Source: CAVOGJ01 sp963695405
GTDB taxonomy: Bacteria > Planctomycetota > Planctomycetia > Pirellulales > Pirellulaceae
Length of the DNA: 64,000 nucleotides
Assembly: GCA_963695405.1 (NCBI GenBank)
Contig: CAVOGJ010000003.1
Span: forward strand, 1 to 64,000
Reading direction: 5' to 3'
Of this stretch, positions 18,194-27,291 are shown piece after piece (position 1 is the stretch's first letter; each line of letters opens with the position of its first letter). The notes beneath the pieces are model-generated. The model was not told the DNA's origin, searched no databases, and saw nothing but the letters and a program-made list of their open reading frames with translations. A program made the translations under genes and the position numbers.

Positions 18194-18562
18194 CGTCGTT
18201 CCCTCGACGTTTCGAATCGATCTTGCCCAAAAGCGCGTGCAAGTCGGCTAGACGATATCGGGAACGCTGGAGTGGTCCTAGCCGAATGGCGATAGCGGCT
18301 GCGGATGGTGAAGAAACCGCCTCGAAAATTCACTTTTCCTCGGGCGAACCCCCTGCCCACTGCGTCCGCCGACGCGACACCTGATGACCATTTCCGCAGA
18401 ACTTGCTAGCAGTACGGTGGCCAGGAACAACCGTGCAGCCCCATCGGCAACCTTTCCGCCCACCATAAACTGCGGCGGATCGAAAACGACGTCAGGCGTT
18501 GCGCCTGACGTCGAATCGTCGATGAAGACAAATGTTTCCTTGCGGAAGCAGCGCAGATCGAA
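18194..18562. other. Intergenic region with terminator
   Basis: A 369-base spacer between two minus-strand genes for envelope proteins. It contains the terminator hairpin at 18488-18514 and the upstream region of the lipoprotein gene. No further gene was seen. Confidence 0.5.
18488..18514 (-). terminator. Rho-independent terminator of the 18563-19048 gene
   Basis: A perfect 12-bp stem, CGACGTCAGGCG / CGCCTGACGTCG, around a 3-base loop. Read on the minus strand, it is followed by TTTTCG. It sits about 50 bases after the stop of the secreted-protein gene at 18563. Confidence 0.7.
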
Positions 18563-19048
18563 TCAGTCGTTGTATCCGACGTGCGCCAGCTGGACGGGTT
18601 CCACGCCATCGGTCACGTAAGGATTCACGATCATCAGTGGTTGTTGCGCTACATCGTCCTCGGCCGGAACGGCTGCCGGTTGTGTCTCGACATTTGCCGG
18701 CTGCACGTAAGGATTGCGAATCTCTTTCGAGAGTTCGATGGGGATCACGTCCGGCGTCGGAACATCGCCAGGATAAGCGAAAGGACTGTAGCCGTACGTA
18801 CGAGCGACGGGTGCGCTGTAGTAGACCGGAGGATGTAAGGCGAAGTACGGCGGAATCGGAATTCGGTTTCGCAGATAGAGATCCCAAATGGTGGAAATTC
18901 TGGTTCCACCACCAAGACCAACACCGAAACCGATACCCGGGCCGAAGCCGGGACCACCTCCACCAAATCGCTGGGCGGAAGCCGGGGAAGCCGATGCGCT
19001 GACGAATAGCGCGACGACGGCGACAAACAAAAGGACGGAGCGTTTCAT
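18563..19048 (-). CDS. Small secreted protein, unknown function
   Basis: A 161-residue protein with a clear Sec signal peptide (MKRSVLLFVAVVALFVSASASPASA, probable cleavage after ASA near residue 25). The mature N-terminus is glycine-rich (RFGGGGPGFGPGIGFGVGLGGG), followed by an aromatic, proline-rich middle and two NPYV motifs (IRNPYV and IVNPYV). No enzyme motif is present. It ends before a strong terminator, so it is probably monocistronic. Periplasmic or cell-surface role inferred. Confidence 0.7.
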   Translation of the reverse strand: MKRSVLLFVAVVALFVSASASPASAQRFGGGGPGFGPGIGFGVGLGGGTRISTIWDLYLRNRIPIPPYFALHPPVYYSAPVARTYGYSPFAYPGDVPTPDVIPIELSKEIRNPYVQPANVETQPAAVPAEDDVAQQPLMIVNPYVTDGVEPVQLAHVGYND

Positions 19049-19458
19049 GGTGAGTACCTTCTTTGGACAAGCTTTGCCTCTTCAACCACAGTCTTCACAA
19101 TAATTGCGGTGAGGTAAAACGACAACCAGGAAAACGGTGGCGGACCAAGAATGTTGGTGGCCGCCCGCGCAATCCGTACCATCCATGTGGCTGCTACAAC
19201 CGGTCGGGGTGGGAACGACCTCGATTCGTCGTTGGCCACGCTTATTATGTCTACGACCCTCGAATTCTCATCCGCCTACTGCTGCGGAAAAGTCGCGTCT
19301 AGAATGGTCAGCGGCTCCGCTCGATCCGATCGACTGCACCGCAGTACAGTTGAAGATTCTTGTGTTCACCGATGGATATCGGGCCACGATTCACACAGCA
19401 ACCGAACAGTCGGCGCCGCCGCCATCGTCCTGCGTTCCTATCCCGCCAGGCATTCACC
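19049..19458. other. Intergenic region upstream of queG
   Basis: About 410 bases between the divergent secreted-protein gene and queG. Open frames here are short and Arg/Ser-rich. No RNA gene or clear promoter could be assigned. The queG frame is open through the last 100 bases, but its first plausible start is the GTG at 19459. Confidence 0.45.
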
Positions 19459-20608
19459 GTGCACCCGGACAACCTCACGCAACGTCTGAAAGAGGAGGCG
19501 ATCCGTCTCGGGTTCGATGACGTGGGTGTTTGTGCCGCCGTGGAACCGCCCGGCGCATCCCGACTGGTGGAGTGGCTGGCACGGGGCTACGCCGGCGAGA
19601 TGAAATACCTAAGTGAACGCCAAGCTGCTTATGCCGATCCCCGCCACGTACTGGCTGGCGCGAAATATCGTCATGTTGACGACCAATTACGCGTCTGGCC
19701 CGCGAGCGACACATTCTCCGGGGCAAGCCCGCATCTCTCGCTATGCGTGGGGAAACGCGGATTACCATGATGTGATCCACGGGCGCTTGAAGCAATTGAT
19801 TCGGTGGCTGACCGAGGTATGTCCGGGGAGCGCGAATCGAGGCGTCGTCGATACGGCTCCGCTGATGGAACGACAGTACGCACAGCTCGCCGGACTCGGC
19901 TGGCAGGGCAAGAATACGCTGCTCCTGAATCGGGCCGGAGGCAGTCTTTTCTTCCTTGCTGCGCTGTTGACCGATGTCGACCTGGCCACGGACCGACCCC
20001 ATGAGACCGACCACTGCGGCAGTTGCACCGCCTGTCTTGACGCCTGCCCGACGCAAGCCTTCCCGGAACCCTATCTCCTCGATGCCCGACGGTGTATTAG
20101 CTATTTGACGATCGAATTGCGCGATGAGATCCCAGAGCCGTTTCGACATCACTTGGACGATTGGCTTTTCGGCTGCGATGTTTGTCAGGACGTATGCCCT
20201 TGGAATCGCCAGGTGCCTGTTACCTCGACGGCGGAATTTGCCTCCCTGCCCGGCAACGATCCTATTGAACTGTGCGAACTGCTGCGGATGGACGACCAGG
20301 CGTTCCGGGCCCGCTTTCGCAAGACGCCCCTATGGAGGGCCAAGCGGGCCGGTATCCTCCGCAACGCGGCTCTGCTGTTGGGGGCCCAGCGTTATTTGCC
20401 CGCCACCGCATGCCTGACCTACGGTCTGGAGGACGTCGCAGAAGTCGTCCGTACCGCTTGTGCCTGGGCGTTGGGTGAGTTCGCCACGCCGGCGGCTCGG
20501 CAGGCGGTGGCGACCCGGCTGGCCGGCGAACGTGACGTGCGTGTCCGGGAGAGCTTGCAGGCGGCGCTGACGCGGGCAGCCGGGCAGCAAGGCCCGCCGA
20601 CGGCCTAA
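19459..20608 (+). CDS. queG: Epoxyqueuosine reductase, frameshifted
   Basis: Cobalamin-dependent iron-sulfur enzyme of the last queuosine step. The N-terminal part (DNLTQRLKEEAIRLGFDDVGVC, WLARGYAGEMKYL, ADPRHVLAGA) is in one frame. The rest (RNIVMLTTNYAS, LGWQGKNTLLLN, and two 4Fe-4S motifs CGSCTACLDACPT and CDVCQDVCPWN) is in another. The frames meet at about 19655-19670, where one base is extra or two are missing. Restored length is about 382 residues, as in the family with its C-terminal HEAT-like part. GTG 19459 is taken as the start. Either a sequencing indel or a real inactivation. Confidence 0.87.
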
Positions 20609-20845
20609 AGATGCATTTCGCCGCACGTTCCGCCAAGGCGGCATGCGAGGCGTCGGGCGAAATGGGGAGCAGGCACGAACGACTCCAAACGACTCACAAG
20701 GCACCGCGCCGCTCCCCCCTCCGGCTGCCCTGGCTGTGTTGCCCGATTCCAGGTCGACTGGTAAACTCAAAGGTTCGCCAGCACTCGTCGGAGGGGCTGT
20801 ACAAGGTACTGGTGGTTTTCGACCGCCGCAGGCAGGGACTGAATC

Positions 20846-21097
20846 ATGAAAAGCGACATTCACCCAGAATATTTTGAAACCACGGTTACGTGCGGCTGCG
20901 GCAACTCGTTCCAAACACGCAGCACCAAGAAGGAACTCCGCATCGACATCTGTAACATGTGCCATCCGTTCTACACGGGCAAGCTGAAGTTCGTGGATAC
21001 GACTGGCCGCATCGAAAAGTTCAAGTCGAAATACTCCGACGGCAACTACGCCAGTTTGAACCAGAAGAAGAAAAAGGCGACACGGCCGCCCCAATAG
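20846..21097 (+). CDS. rpmE: 50S ribosomal protein L31, zinc-binding form
   Basis: An 83-residue ribosomal protein. It carries the four zinc-ligand cysteines of the C+ type (C16, C18, C36, C39) in TCGCGNSF and ICNMCHPFYTGK, and a basic tail. CAGGGAC precedes the ATG. It is followed by a GC-rich hairpin and then prfA and prmC, a common order in bacteria (rpmE-prfA-prmC). Confidence 0.95.
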   Translation: MKSDIHPEYFETTVTCGCGNSFQTRSTKKELRIDICNMCHPFYTGKLKFVDTTGRIEKFKSKYSDGNYASLNQKKKKATRPPQ

Positions 21098-21099
21098 CG

Positions 21100-21121
21100 C
21101 CGCGGGTTGTTCGACCCGCGG
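21100..21121 (+). terminator. GC-rich hairpin after rpmE
   Basis: Stem CCGCGGGT (21100-21107) / ACCCGCGG (21114-21121) with loop TGTTCG, two bases after the rpmE stop. No T run follows, so it may be an attenuator or RNA-stabilising structure rather than a full terminator. Confidence 0.45.
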
Positions 21122-21417
21122 GTAGGCGTCGCCAAGGATCCCTCTCGCCGCCGACACTTTGTCGCCGTCCGCCATCGTGCTGCTCGGCTTGGCTCGCCCC
21201 GCACCGTCCCCGTTAGCGTGTGGATTATTGCGCCTGTCCCGGCCATCATTGTGTTCCTGCAAGTTGGTCAGAGGTCCAACGACATCGGGTGGCCTGCGGC
21301 GTGGACGCAGGGGTCTTTCGTGGTATACCATTCAGCGGCAGGCCTCAAGACTGGCCTAGCTCTGGCGTTTCCTCCGGCCGCGTTCGCGGTCGAACTTTTG
21401 ATCGGTGAGTGCGGACC
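21122..21417. other. Spacer between rpmE and prfA
   Basis: About 300 bases. Plus-strand frames contain some hydrophobic stretches but no recognisable protein, and minus-strand frames are low quality. It probably contains the prfA leader. Confidence 0.4.
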
Positions 21418-22488
21418 ATGCGTGAAATGCTTGATGAAAAACTGGCGCGTTTCGAATTTCTGGAAGGACAGATGGTCAATCCGGAGGTGCTCAACGATTC
21501 GAACAAGATGGCTTCCGTCGCGCGCGAGCATGGATCGTTGGCCAAGCTCGCGACGACCTATCGACGATATCGCGCGATCCGTGACGAGATTGCCGAAACG
21601 ACTGTTTTGATCGAAGGAGACGATCCAGACATGGCGGAGCTGGCGGAAGCCGAGCTGCCCGAATTGCGCGAGCGACGCGAAGCGGCCTGGAACGAACTGC
21701 TCGACTTGACGCTCGGTGGGGAAGACGCCAACCGGGATCGTTGCGTGATGGAAATCCGAGCGGGGACGGGTGGTGATGAAGCGGCTTTGTTCGCCCGGGA
21801 CCTGTTCGGCATGTACAAAAAGTACGCGGAGGTGAAGGGCTGGAAGATCGAAGTCCTCGATTCGAGTCCTACCGAATTGGGCGGATTCAAGGATTTGAAC
21901 TTGGCCATCGCCGGGGAGGGCGTCTACCGCGAATTGCAATACGAGAGTGGGGGCCACCGCGTCCAACGCGTCCCCGAGACCGAGACCAAAGGACGTATTC
22001 ACACTTCGGCCGCGACCGTCGCGGTGTTGCCCGAACCGGAAGACGTTGAAGTTGACCTCAAGCCGGATGACTATCGCGTTGACAAATTTCACGCGAGCGG
22101 ACCAGGCGGGCAGCATGTCAACAAGACCGAATCGGCGATCCGCTTGACGCACCATGAAACGGGAATCGTGGTATCGTGCCAGGACGGCAAGAGTCAACAC
22201 AAGAATCTCGCACAGGCGCTTCGGGTGTTGAAAACCCGCTTATACGAAAAGAAACGTGAGGAAGAACACGCCAAGCGCGCGGACCATCGCAAGACGCTGG
22301 TCGGCTCGGGGGACCGCAGCCAACGGATTCGCACTTACAACTTTCCGGAGAACCGTCTGACCGATCATCGCATCAATTTGACGCTGTACAAACTGGACAG
22401 CATCGTCAACGGGAATTTGACGCCAGTCATCGACGCCTTGATGGAACACGATCGTGTTGCCATACGCAGCTCGATGGATCCCAATTAA
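21418..22488 (+). CDS. prfA: Peptide chain release factor 1
   Basis: A 356-residue class I release factor. It contains the catalytic GGQ loop (ASGPGGQHVNKTESAIR) and PETETKGRIHTSAATVAVLPE, where PET sits in the position of the PxT anticodon-like motif of RF1, so it reads UAA and UAG. Start ATG 21418; a GTG nine bases earlier is also possible. It is followed after 44 bases by prmC, which methylates the GGQ glutamine, a classic functional pair. Confidence 0.95.
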   Translation: MREMLDEKLARFEFLEGQMVNPEVLNDSNKMASVAREHGSLAKLATTYRRYRAIRDEIAETTVLIEGDDPDMAELAEAELPELRERREAAWNELLDLTLGGEDANRDRCVMEIRAGTGGDEAALFARDLFGMYKKYAEVKGWKIEVLDSSPTELGGFKDLNLAIAGEGVYRELQYESGGHRVQRVPETETKGRIHTSAATVAVLPEPEDVEVDLKPDDYRVDKFHASGPGGQHVNKTESAIRLTHHETGIVVSCQDGKSQHKNLAQALRVLKTRLYEKKREEEHAKRADHRKTLVGSGDRSQRIRTYNFPENRLTDHRINLTLYKLDSIVNGNLTPVIDALMEHDRVAIRSSMDPN

Positions 22489-22532
22489 GCTTCGTCTCAC
22501 CCCGCACGCACACGCTTTTCGCCCTGACCGTC

Positions 22533-23411
22533 ATGAGTGACAACGAATCCTGGACGGTACTGCGGTTGTTGCAGTGGACGGAAAAGTTCCTGCGGGATCA
22601 CCATTCGGAAAGTCCACGTTTGGATGCGGAGATCCTGCTCGCCGCAGCGCGCCAATGTCAGCGTATCGACCTCTATATGGCCTTTAATGACGAAGCGACC
22701 GAGGAGGTACGAGCCAACTTTCGCGATCTCGTACGGCGGAGGGCTGCCGGCACGCCGGTCGCCTACCTCGTTGGCAGCCGAGAGTTCTATTCCCGTTCGT
22801 TTACGGTGACGCCAGACGTGCTCATTCCACGACCTGAGACGGAATTCGTGCTGATCGAGCTGCTGGACCGCGCCAAACAGCAAGCGACCCGCGATTGGTC
22901 AATCGCCGACGTGGGTACCGGCAGTGGCATCTTGGCGATCAATGCGGCTCTGGAACTGCCCGCGGCGCGGGTCGCCGCGTTTGATCTCAGCCCTGCGGCG
23001 CTGGACGTCGCCAGGCAGAACGCGCGGACTCACGGAGTCGAAGCGCGGCTTGATTTCTATCAGGGAGATCTCTTTGAGGGCTCTTCGTCGCTTCCCACCT
23101 TTGACTTTGTCGTCAGCAATCCTCCCTATGTCAGCGATTCGGAATTCGACGCACTGGATGCCGGCGTGAGGGACTTCGAGCCGAAAATGGCACTCGTCGC
23201 CGGCCCCAATGGAACCAGCGTCATCGAACGCCTGATCCCTCAGGCTGCCGAGCGGCTGCGACCTGGTGGATGGCTGATCATCGAAATCAGCCCGATGATT
23301 GCTGCCCGAGTTCGGGACTTGCTGAACGCGCATCCCAGCTTTGCTACGCCGCACACGGTCAAGGATCTGGCACAATTGGCCCGCGTCATCACGGCTCAAA
23401 GAGTCGCCTAG
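22533..23411 (+). CDS. prmC: Release factor glutamine methyltransferase
   Basis: A 292-residue SAM-dependent enzyme that methylates the glutamine of the GGQ loop in RF1 and RF2. Visible: an N-terminal helical domain, YLVGSREFYSRSF, PRPETEFV, the SAM loop VGTGSGILAINAA, and the catalytic NPPY in FVVSNPPYVSD. It directly follows prfA on the same strand, supporting assignment and co-transcription. Confidence 0.94.
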   Translation: MSDNESWTVLRLLQWTEKFLRDHHSESPRLDAEILLAAARQCQRIDLYMAFNDEATEEVRANFRDLVRRRAAGTPVAYLVGSREFYSRSFTVTPDVLIPRPETEFVLIELLDRAKQQATRDWSIADVGTGSGILAINAALELPAARVAAFDLSPAALDVARQNARTHGVEARLDFYQGDLFEGSSSLPTFDFVVSNPPYVSDSEFDALDAGVRDFEPKMALVAGPNGTSVIERLIPQAAERLRPGGWLIIEISPMIAARVRDLLNAHPSFATPHTVKDLAQLARVITAQRVA

Positions 23412-23655
23412 GAACGCGTGGGAGAAGATTCGTCACATGGCATGATGATCGGCGGCCCTGGACCATTTTGCGTCGACGGCGATAGCCTGAAGAAGAGGAA
23501 ACACAGGTAAGTAGCGCGCACAGGGTTCGGCCCTGATACTTGCTTCGCGGATCTTCGTGACTGGGTGTTTGCACGCGTTTCTGGCAGGTTGCCGCAACAG
23601 AAAAAATGGCGCGCCCGCGGCGCACCGTCGTGAACTCACGTTGCCGCTGCATCGA

Positions 23656-25341
23656 TCAACGGGCATCATCCGTTGACGAGGGCGCCGTTTCTTCCGGCGC
23701 CTCCGGCTGTGGCTCGGCGACTTTGGACCATTCCTTGGCAATGCGATTCACCGGTCGCGCGTCATTGCCGACCACGCCATTGGTTTCCTCCTCATCATGG
23801 AATTTGATGAGCGAATCGGCGAATTCGACCCCACCGATGTCCTTGAGGACCTGCATCATGGGTGGCAACGAACGGGCCATCCCCTTTAAGAAGTCAGCCG
23901 TGTTACTCGAGCCATTTCCATTGCCTCCTTCCCAGACCACGACCTTATCGAACTTGATGTTGGAAATGGCCTGAGCCGACGTTTCGGCCAATTTATCGAG
24001 GTGCTCCAGCATCATCATCTGGAATGCCTCTTTCGTACCGCCGCAGGCCTCGACAATCTGCTTCAGTCCTTCGCCCTTCTTTCTCAGGATCTCAAATTCG
24101 CCACGGGCTTCGGCCTCCAACCGCGCGTAGATCGCATGGGCGTCCGCATTGGCCGCGATTCGGAGCTTTTCCGCTTCCGCCTCGGCCTCCACAATGGTCT
24201 TGGCCTTCGCCGCCTTGGCGGGCGCCTCCCATTTCGCTCGGGCCTCGGCTTCCAACCGCTCGGCATTGGCGAGGGCGGCCCTGGCCATGGCCAGGTTCTG
24301 GGCCTCAAGCACCTTCGCCTCGGCCTCCTTGCTCCGTGTTTCTGCTGCCTCGTATGCCTCGGCCTTGCGAATCGCGAGTTCAGCCCGCGACTGGGCGATC
24401 CGCGCCTGTGCCTCGTTTTCGCCATCGATCGCCTCGGCATCGGCACTGGCGACCGCTACGCGCATCGTACGTTCGGCGTCCTTAACCTCCGCTTCTCGCT
24501 GATAGGCCGCCTGCTTTTCGCCAATTGTCTGCTCCTTCTCCATCTCGGCAATACGAATGGCCTTGTCGCGATCTGCCTGTCGAGTCCCGATCAGTTGCTC
24601 TTTCTCCGCCAGGGCGACTTCGATCGATCGATCCCGATGGGCTTGGGCGACGCGTGTTTCGCCGGTCCGCTCCTCTTCAGCCACGTCACCCCGCGCTTGC
24701 TGAATCGCCTGCGAGGCCGCCTTCTGGCCAATCGCATCGATATATCCCGACTCGTCGGTGATATCTGTGATGTTGACATTGATCAGCTGTAGGCCGATCT
24801 TATTCAGTTCGGGTTCCAACGACTGTTGGATGTGTTCCAAAAAGGTGTCGCGATCCCGGTTGATCTGTTCGATCCCCATCGAGGCAATGACTTGCCGTAG
24901 TTGCCCAAAGATAATCTCCTCGGCCTGTTTCCTCACCTCGGGCGTAGATAATCCGAGCAATCGAATCGCCGCCTGGTTCATGACGGAGGGTTCGGTGCCC
25001 ACCGCCACCGTAAACACACTTGGCACGTTGACGCGGATATTTTCCGACGACAACGCTCCCCGCAAGGGGATTTCGATTTGAATCGGGTCGAGACTGAGAT
25101 AGGCATAATCTTGTAGCAAGGGAATCACGAACGCAGCACCGCCATGAATCGTCTTGGCGGCGCCACCGCGACTGGTTTTGCCAAAAATGACCAGGATGCG
25201 ATTGCTGGGGCAGCGTTTAAACTGCTTAGTTACGAGCAGTAGTAACGACAACATACCCAGCAGTGCGACCACAAAGCCGGCGATCATGGTCGTGCCGGCG
25301 CCCGTCGTCAACGCGAAAGTTACGATTTCACTTGAAAACAT
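23656..25341 (-). CDS. Flotillin-like SPFH-domain membrane protein
   Basis: A 561-residue flotillin/YqiK-type protein. An N-terminal membrane segment (about residues 18-38) is followed by the SPFH domain (about 50-220: IPLRGALSSENIRVNVPSVF, LSTPEVRKQAEEIIFGQLRQ, GLQLINVNITDITD). A long Ala/Glu-rich coiled coil with AEAxA-type repeats covers about 225-430, then a flotillin C-terminal part. Known: flotillins oligomerise and organise ordered membrane microdomains, usually with an NfeD-like partner. Here the partner is encoded 84 bases upstream on the same strand. SD AAGGGGG precedes the ATG. One repeat region reads KWEAPAKAAKAK. Confidence 0.92.
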   Translation of the reverse strand: MFSSEIVTFALTTGAGTTMIAGFVVALLGMLSLLLLVTKQFKRCPSNRILVIFGKTSRGGAAKTIHGGAAFVIPLLQDYAYLSLDPIQIEIPLRGALSSENIRVNVPSVFTVAVGTEPSVMNQAAIRLLGLSTPEVRKQAEEIIFGQLRQVIASMGIEQINRDRDTFLEHIQQSLEPELNKIGLQLINVNITDITDESGYIDAIGQKAASQAIQQARGDVAEEERTGETRVAQAHRDRSIEVALAEKEQLIGTRQADRDKAIRIAEMEKEQTIGEKQAAYQREAEVKDAERTMRVAVASADAEAIDGENEAQARIAQSRAELAIRKAEAYEAAETRSKEAEAKVLEAQNLAMARAALANAERLEAEARAKWEAPAKAAKAKTIVEAEAEAEKLRIAANADAHAIYARLEAEARGEFEILRKKGEGLKQIVEACGGTKEAFQMMMLEHLDKLAETSAQAISNIKFDKVVVWEGGNGNGSSNTADFLKGMARSLPPMMQVLKDIGGVEFADSLIKFHDEEETNGVVGNDARPVNRIAKEWSKVAEPQPEAPEETAPSSTDDAR

Positions 25342-25425
25342 CTGATCCCCCTTTAATTGGTGTTGTGCGATGTGACTGGAACGTCGACATCAACAAGACT
25401 GACGATCGACCGATCTAAACATGGA

Positions 25426-26091
25426 TCAAGTGACTCCCCCTTTCCGCGCTCCCGCAGGCCATGCCTGCGTATCATCAGGAGCGACTTCCAGCAGTCGCGG
25501 GCCCAGAACTTCCGTGACCACGATCTTCGCGCCCGTGATCAATCGTTTTGATCCGGGCGTCACCGCCTCGAATTCCATGACGCGGTCATCCATGTGGATT
25601 TGCACCTTTCCGCTGCCTTGCCGCTCGGCAGGCACAGGCAAATAGACGGTTCCGCCATGTCCGAGTGCTTCATCGACCCGCACCGTTCCGTCGTGATGCA
25701 ATCCGTAAAGGAACTTCATGACCTCGGTGACGGCGAACAGGGCGGCCAAACCGACCGCGGCTCCGATCAGCAGGGCGGGTACCGGGGCGATACCGCTTTG
25801 CAAGGACGCCATACCGCCAAAGCCGAAAAAGGCGATAGCTGCGACGACGGACCGTAAGGACAATCGTCCGAATGCGGATGTCGACGAACCTACCGGGCCG
25901 GAATCCGCGTCCGCGGCAGGCAACCCCGCTGGCACGTGACCGCCATCGAGGTCCATGTCACCACCGTCCCCTGCCCAAACTTCGTCTCCGAACTCAAATT
26001 CATCGCCGCCCAACCCCAGCAAGGACAAACCAAGCTGCAGGAGGAGCACCGTCGAGCCGATTACCGCGCAAAACAAAAACAGTTGGAACAT
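25426..26091 (-). CDS. NfeD/YuaF-like membrane partner of flotillin
   Basis: A 221-residue membrane protein. Hydrophobic segments lie at about residues 3-25 and 85-135 (with RSVVAAIAFFGFGGMASL and VPALLIGAAVGLAALFAV), separated by an acidic Gly-rich loop. The C-terminal part (GTVRVDEALGHGGTVYLPVPAERQGSGKVQI, cut here at 20 residues in any single motif; key residues Gly12-Gly13 and GSGKVQI) looks like an NfeD-type OB fold. The ATG at 26091 is chosen because GGGAG is eight bases before it; another ATG is at 26097. Position just upstream of a flotillin gene matches the known yuaFG-type operon. Confidence 0.8.
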   Translation of the reverse strand: MFQLFLFCAVIGSTVLLLQLGLSLLGLGGDEFEFGDEVWAGDGGDMDLDGGHVPAGLPAADADSGPVGSSTSAFGRLSLRSVVAAIAFFGFGGMASLQSGIAPVPALLIGAAVGLAALFAVTEVMKFLYGLHHDGTVRVDEALGHGGTVYLPVPAERQGSGKVQIHMDDRVMEFEAVTPGSKRLITGAKIVVTEVLGPRLLEVAPDDTQAWPAGARKGGVT

Positions 26092-26401
26092 GGCCATTTC
26101 TCCCGCGAGCGGCGGCGATCGGCCGTGGGAAAGCGGCCTTGATGCGCCCCGTTTTCTCGCCGCGGAAATCCTAGCCGGGCCAGCCCAACCGCCGAAAAAC
26201 GCCTGTTTTGAAAGGGTGTTCGCTTTTCGGAATTTGGTGGACACTTAGTCTGCACGAGGGGAGAAAGGGGAAGTGAGCCCACGCTCGACTTCCTTACGAC
26301 ACCCTCGGCGGTCAGAAAAACGACGCCGACGTGGCGCACAGGCCGCCCTCAGGAGAATGCCGCCCGCGACCCAGGGCGGACGACGGCCGGCAAGCGCCGA
26401 T
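26092..26401. other. Spacer upstream of the NfeD-flotillin operon
   Basis: About 310 bases with no supported gene. It probably carries the promoter of the flotillin operon and the end of the upstream exopolysaccharide-type transcript. No clear terminator was identified. Confidence 0.4.
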
Positions 26402-27214
26402 TTATTCCGGCGCGATGGCGAGCATTTCCTCGCACACTTGATCGATATCCGCCGCGGAAATGGACGGTTTCTGATCCGCATAGCCGATCAGTAGCGCCAG
26501 GTCGCACAACCGATTGATCTTCCGCGGAACACCGCGCGTCAAAGCGTGGATGGCGTCCATCGCCGGCGACTCGAATATCGTTCGTTCGGCGCCAGCATTG
26601 GTCAGCCGATGGCTGATGTAGCTTGCCGTTTCGTCGGCAACGAACGGGCGGAGTAGGGTCCGCACCTCGACTCGTTCGCCGAGCGGATGACGCTGCAACG
26701 TGGCAAGCAGTTGCGGCTGTCCCACGAGCAAGAACGTCATGTTGGGTCTCCCCTGCGTTTCAAAATTCAGCAACAGCCTCAAGGCCTCGAGCGTGTCCGG
26801 GTCCTCGATCAAGTGAGCCTCATCGACGGCGACCACCGCGTGCTTACCGTCGGCGGCATTTTCGGCCAAATGACGCTGGATCGACCTCACGCTGTGACTA
26901 ATGGAATCAGGCGGATGGACTTCCCCGCCGATCTCCGTCGCCAAGAAGGCGAGCAGTTGGTCGGCTGGCATTTGCGGAAAAACGACATGCACGCACGGCT
27001 GGATGTCTTCCGCGAGTTGCGCGAAGAGATTGCTGACGATGAGCGATTTTCCCAAGCCACCCGCCCCTGAGAGCACTGCGCCGCCGCGACGTTGTTCGAC
27101 ACAGTAGCGCAGTTTCAACTGCGCTCCTTGGTGAATCTCGCTGGGATAGTAAAGTTCGTGAGCCGCGCCACTCTCAAACGGCTTGAACTTCAGATTCCAA
27201 TAGCCTTCGTACAT
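26402..27214 (-). CDS. ExeA-type AAA ATPase
   Basis: A 270-residue ATPase of the ExeA/general secretion or PEP-CTERM/exopolysaccharide-associated class. MYEGYWNLKFKPFE is the usual family start. Walker A is GAGGLGKS, Walker B VVAVDEAHL, and sensor-like motifs follow in NMTFLLVGQPQLLATL and GVPRKINRLCDLAL. Known: relatives energise assembly of envelope machines or sit beside tyrosine-kinase and exopolysaccharide genes. Here the upstream gene encodes a BY-kinase-like protein, 77 bases away on the same strand, so a role in surface polysaccharide export or control is inferred. Start ATG 27214. Confidence 0.85.
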   Translation of the reverse strand: MYEGYWNLKFKPFESGAAHELYYPSEIHQGAQLKLRYCVEQRRGGAVLSGAGGLGKSLIVSNLFAQLAEDIQPCVHVVFPQMPADQLLAFLATEIGGEVHPPDSISHSVRSIQRHLAENAADGKHAVVAVDEAHLIEDPDTLEALRLLLNFETQGRPNMTFLLVGQPQLLATLQRHPLGERVEVRTLLRPFVADETASYISHRLTNAGAERTIFESPAMDAIHALTRGVPRKINRLCDLALLIGYADQKPSISAADIDQVCEEMLAIAPE

Positions 27215-27291
27215 CGTGATTCTCGCTGTTGCACCAGAATAATTGGGGCCCGCATCGAACAGGCACATGGGTCGTCATCGACGTGGATAAA

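Noticed and set aside
20330..21331. Minus-strand open frame of 333 codons
   Set aside because: Antisense to queG and rpmE, both clearly coding on the plus strand; the translation has no domain and is Arg/Pro-rich.
21268..22200. Minus-strand open frame of 310 codons
   Set aside because: Antisense to prfA, whose GGQ and PxT motifs are unambiguous.
24001..24792. Plus-strand open frame of 263 codons
   Set aside because: Mirror of the Ala/Glu-rich coiled coil of the flotillin gene; Leu/Gly-rich shadow without start signals.
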